Below the pieces are notes generated by a model. That model did no database searches. It saw only the letters and a list, made by a program, of their open reading frames with translations, and was not told the DNA's origin. DNA of 64,000 bases from Gymnothorax reevesii (taxonomy: Eukaryota > Chordata > Actinopteri > Anguilliformes > Muraenidae): assembly GCA_029721435.1 (NCBI GenBank), contig CM056592.1:36715611-36779610 (forward strand). Reading direction: 5' to 3'. This document shows positions 61,439-64,000 of the stretch, piece by piece. Made by a program: the position numbers and the translations under genes. The first letter of the stretch is position 1. Every line of letters begins with the position of its first letter.

Positions 61439-61798
61439 TTATTTCCACAGCAGAGATAAAATAGTGCGTGCAATCAGAGAGCAAATCAATTCCATGACCA
61501 CTGACAGTGTGAATAAATTATCGCATGCGGGGTCAAGACTGTCCGCCAGGAAATGCAAAATACTCCATGTCCACCAGCCAGCAAAAAGTAAAAGTATTGA
61601 TATGAGAACAGATTTATAACGAAATAAAGAATAAAAACCAACAAACAGGATATCCATCAAAGATGACCCTCCAATACATAAATCGCAGTGTTCATTGGAT
61701 GTTCTGTTGTTAAAATGTTTCTTTTTATTCTTTATTTCGTTATCAATCTGTTCTAGTCGTCCTTTTTTTTGGCTGTCAGACACGGAGGCATTGTACAT
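61439..61798 (-). CDS. hypothetical 119-aa frame with hydrophobic segments
   Basis: ATG at 61798 (MYNASVSDSQKKGRLEQIDN). A polar N-terminal half has CDLCIGG; hydrophobic stretches follow (LMDILFVGFYSLF, VLISILLLFAGWWTW). No family recognised, no conserved splice context, and the region is otherwise non-coding. Could be chance. Confidence 0.2.
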   Translation of the reverse strand: MYNASVSDSQKKGRLEQIDNEIKNKKKHFNNRTSNEHCDLCIGGSSLMDILFVGFYSLFRYKSVLISILLLFAGWWTWSILHFLADSLDPACDNLFTLSVVMELICSLIARTILSLLWK

Positions 61799-63244
61799 TG
61801 TCCCATGCCAGTGTCGACTCGCTTTACTGAGCAGAGCTTAAACAGAAACATTGATTGAAATTCTCGGTACTCATCTTGAAGAACTGAGCCCTCTTATCAA
61901 AACATTCACGTGTAATATGTTAAAGAGTCAGCAGATTTGAAGAAATTAAAAACAATAATAGACTGTCAGACACGGAGATTGCAAAAAACTTAAACATCTT
62001 GACAATACGGTTGTGGTTCTTACTCCAGCTGCCCACATACTAAAGGTTCATTCAAAAATAGGCCTAATATCTGAATTATTGTGAAAACACATCTGTTCAA
62101 ACAAGCACTGTGGCATAAAATGAAAAGAGTAGAGCATTGTCCTTAAGAGCCATGTTTGCTAAATGCATGAATGTAAAAAAACGTTTTAAGATTCCAATTT
62201 AAAAAATAACGTGTTTTCAACTTTTCAACTAACCCTAAACCTTTTTTAATGACCGGGATGGTTCTCAGAAAATCAGGGTTCCTGCACTTCTTTTTTCCCA
62301 CTTCAAGCACTGAGCATATGTATACGAAGGCTTTAGATTGTTGGTTAATTAATAAAAAACCAAGAACGTTGTCCCGATGAAGAAGCAGACTCCAATGTTC
62401 GTAGCAAAAGCAGGAAAAAGTTTATTACACAGCCGGCCATGGGAACAACAGCGTGATGCAGAGTTCAAAATTCCTTAATTTTGTAAGAAACTTTATGCTG
62501 AACATGTTAAAGTACAGACATTTGCATATGATTCCTTTAATGTCATCAGAAGTTGTTGCTGATTGGTTCCAGGGTTTACACATTGATAAAAAGCAATACT
62601 CTACAATTGGGCCTCTCCTGAACCACCCAACTTAATTGGTTCAATAGATTCCCAACCCCTGGAAGTGAGCTCCATATATGGGCATACGTAACCTCCAACT
62701 AAGAGGTGCTAGTGCCTATTGTCCTGTCGGAACTGAAGACAAACGGAGATCCCAGATGGAAGTCGCAAATAGGCGTTATGTCCTGTCGGACCTGACGGCT
62801 TCTCTTTATCTCCTAATACACATTCATTACCCATTGATCAAACCGTCTGGCTCACCTCATATTGCCAACACCCCAAAAAATCCTGTTTCCCTACAAGATT
62901 AAGACAGAGTTTTGAGTCCACTCTTTTAATATAATATTTTTCATAATGATATCAACACTGTGATATTATAATTGTGTGTATGTACAACATGAAACTGAAA
63001 TATTTTGTGATATATATATATATATAAATATATTGTGCATTTATAACAAAAATACAGTATGTTACATGTATATGTTTCACTAGTAATGAAAGTCGTGTAC
63101 TAGTTTGACTCATATGTTTGGTGCTGACACTGATATGTGCATTGTGTAAATTGTGGGTGGAACTATGGGCCGAATAGGCCTTACATGCCTGAATAAATGT
63201 TATTTATCATCATTATCATCAAAGAAATGAAATATGAATGTAAT
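61799..63244. other. no gene or recognised element
   Basis: AT-rich; a (TA)n tract at 63003-63027 and TCATCATTATCATCA near 63207. 62380-62440 contains AAAGTTTATTACACAG, which could be the inverse of a polyadenylation region. Confidence 0.3.
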
Positions 63245-63440
63245 TGTTAAAAATATTTGAAGCTGATAAATGAGCTAGTTACAATTATTGTAGTCTTGCA
63301 ATATGTAGCTCACCGCTTTTGTATAGTTCCCTAATCTGGCATATTATTAAACTAGCTAGTGACGCCTAACAAAACTCGATGAATATACAGTAAAAATAAC
63401 CAAGATTGCGTCAGTTTATTCTCGAAAATATATCCCATAA
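63245..63440. mobile_element. hAT-family fragment
   Basis: ATTTGAAGCTGATAAATGAG onward aligns to 39500-39700 of the complete copy, ending at CAGTTTATTCTCGAAAATAT. Confidence 0.6.
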
Positions 63441-63579
63441 AAACTGCATTTTGTATTTACTCGGGTTATCATTGTCTTATATAAAAATTAGTTTGATGAT
63501 CTGAAACATTTAAGTGTGAAAAACATGCAAAAAAGTAAGAAATCAGGAAGGGGGCAAATACCTTATCACAGCACTGTAT
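63441..63579. repeat. Tc1-type right terminus fragment
   Basis: AAATCAGGAAGGGGGCAAAT then CACAGCACTGTA, a fish Tc1-type inverted terminus; no transposase. Confidence 0.6.
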
Positions 63580-63594
63580 GCACACTATGCATCT

Positions 63595-64000
63595 CTTCGC
63601 CCAGCTGGATCTGGCCAGAGAATTTAACCATCACAGGCGATATCCTCTTTGGCAAGACAAGGTCGAAAGATACGTCTTGAATGTCAAATCCATCCTTGCA
63701 CAGCCGCAGTGTCGATTTGGTCACAGGCCTCCTCCATGGCCTGAATGAGGGGTGCCTGAGCCTGGGGCCGCAGATCGTGAACTTTTCACTGTCCTGCTGA
63801 GAAAATCAATTCAATTGGGTTGAGAAAAGGAGAGTATAGTGGAAAGAATAGTACTGCAAACTGAGGATGGTGTTGAAACAAGCACTGGACCAAAGCAGGG
63901 CAGTGGAAAGACACATTGTCCCAGATGACTATGTATTGCATCTGGTCGATTTGTTTTCCTGCCTTGACGATGTTGAGCAGTCGGTCCAAAAGTGTGAGAA
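63595..64000 (-). pseudogene. IS630-like transposase C-terminal part, runs off window
   Basis: Minus strand: YIVIWDNVSFHCPALVQCLF (second Asp of the DDE), LFFPLYSPFLNPIELIFSAG (Glu), then after a frameshift near 63790 PQAQAPLIQAMEEACDQIDT, and a C-terminus with CLAKEDIACDG and WPDPAGRRDA before a stop at 63597-63595. Extra stops (for example after QGWI). Same superfamily as 1-1289 but a different subfamily. Confidence 0.8.

Overview
This is eukaryotic, almost certainly teleost fish, chromosomal DNA. There are no bacterial-style operons. Reading frames are short and split by GT..AG introns. The window is packed with teleost-typical transposons: several Tc1-like families, hAT elements and MITEs, gypsy and BEL/Pao retrotransposons, a LINE fragment and IS630-like elements. 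I cannot name the species from the sequence alone.

Host gene content is one small lipocalin family, related to alpha-1-acid glycoprotein (AGP) and to fish tributyltin- or saxitoxin/tetrodotoxin-binding proteins, present as three copies. Copy B (+, 21483-30859) assembles from six exons into an uninterrupted 190-residue secreted protein. It has a GKW lipocalin motif, four AGP-spaced cysteines and six N-glycosylation sequons. Copy A (-, 4677-2269) is a pseudogene with a lost start codon and an 11-base deletion in exon 2. Copy C (+, 57578-57688) keeps promoter and exon 1 only. All three share a bZIP-like palindrome plus TATA promoter and the same old Tc1-like insertion in intron 1, so they arose by duplication, one copy inverted, after that insertion.

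Layout: 1-1960 IS630-like transposase pseudogene; 1960-5430 lipocalin copy A; 5430-13496 MITEs, an LTR-like block and unassigned DNA; 13497-15123 Tc1 element with one nonsense codon; 16393-16900 solo LTR; 18230-20445 Tc1 and BEL/Pao remnants; 20700-30940 lipocalin copy B with a transposon-filled intron 4; 31073-33074 a Passport-like Tc1 nested in an older Tc1-type element; 33080-38020 fossils, a degenerate minisatellite and a third Tc1; 38025-40680 a gypsy fragment split by a hAT element with perfect 8-bp target duplications; 41088-55046 the giant palindrome; 55051-58680 hAT remains and lipocalin copy C; 58683-60200 a LINE 3' end; 60200-64000 unassigned DNA and a second IS630-like pseudogene.

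The standout is the 13.96-kb palindrome at 41088-55046. Its ends are TGTTG...CAACA and it is flanked by CCGG on both sides. It sits inside a hAT copy whose uninterrupted relative in the same window serves as an approximate empty site. Each approximately 7-kb arm carries a roughly 175-bp tandem array (about 25 units left, 23 right). Every unit is a hairpin that reiterates the motif at the element tips. Toward the centre each arm holds a decayed exon encoding the end of a PHD finger. CCGG target duplications and TGTNR...YNACA termini are hallmarks of Ginger1 DNA transposons (gypsy-integrase related). My reading is a giant fold-back, non-autonomous Ginger1-like element with a massively amplified array of putative transposase-binding sites. 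No integrase domain is visible, so the superfamily assignment is inference.
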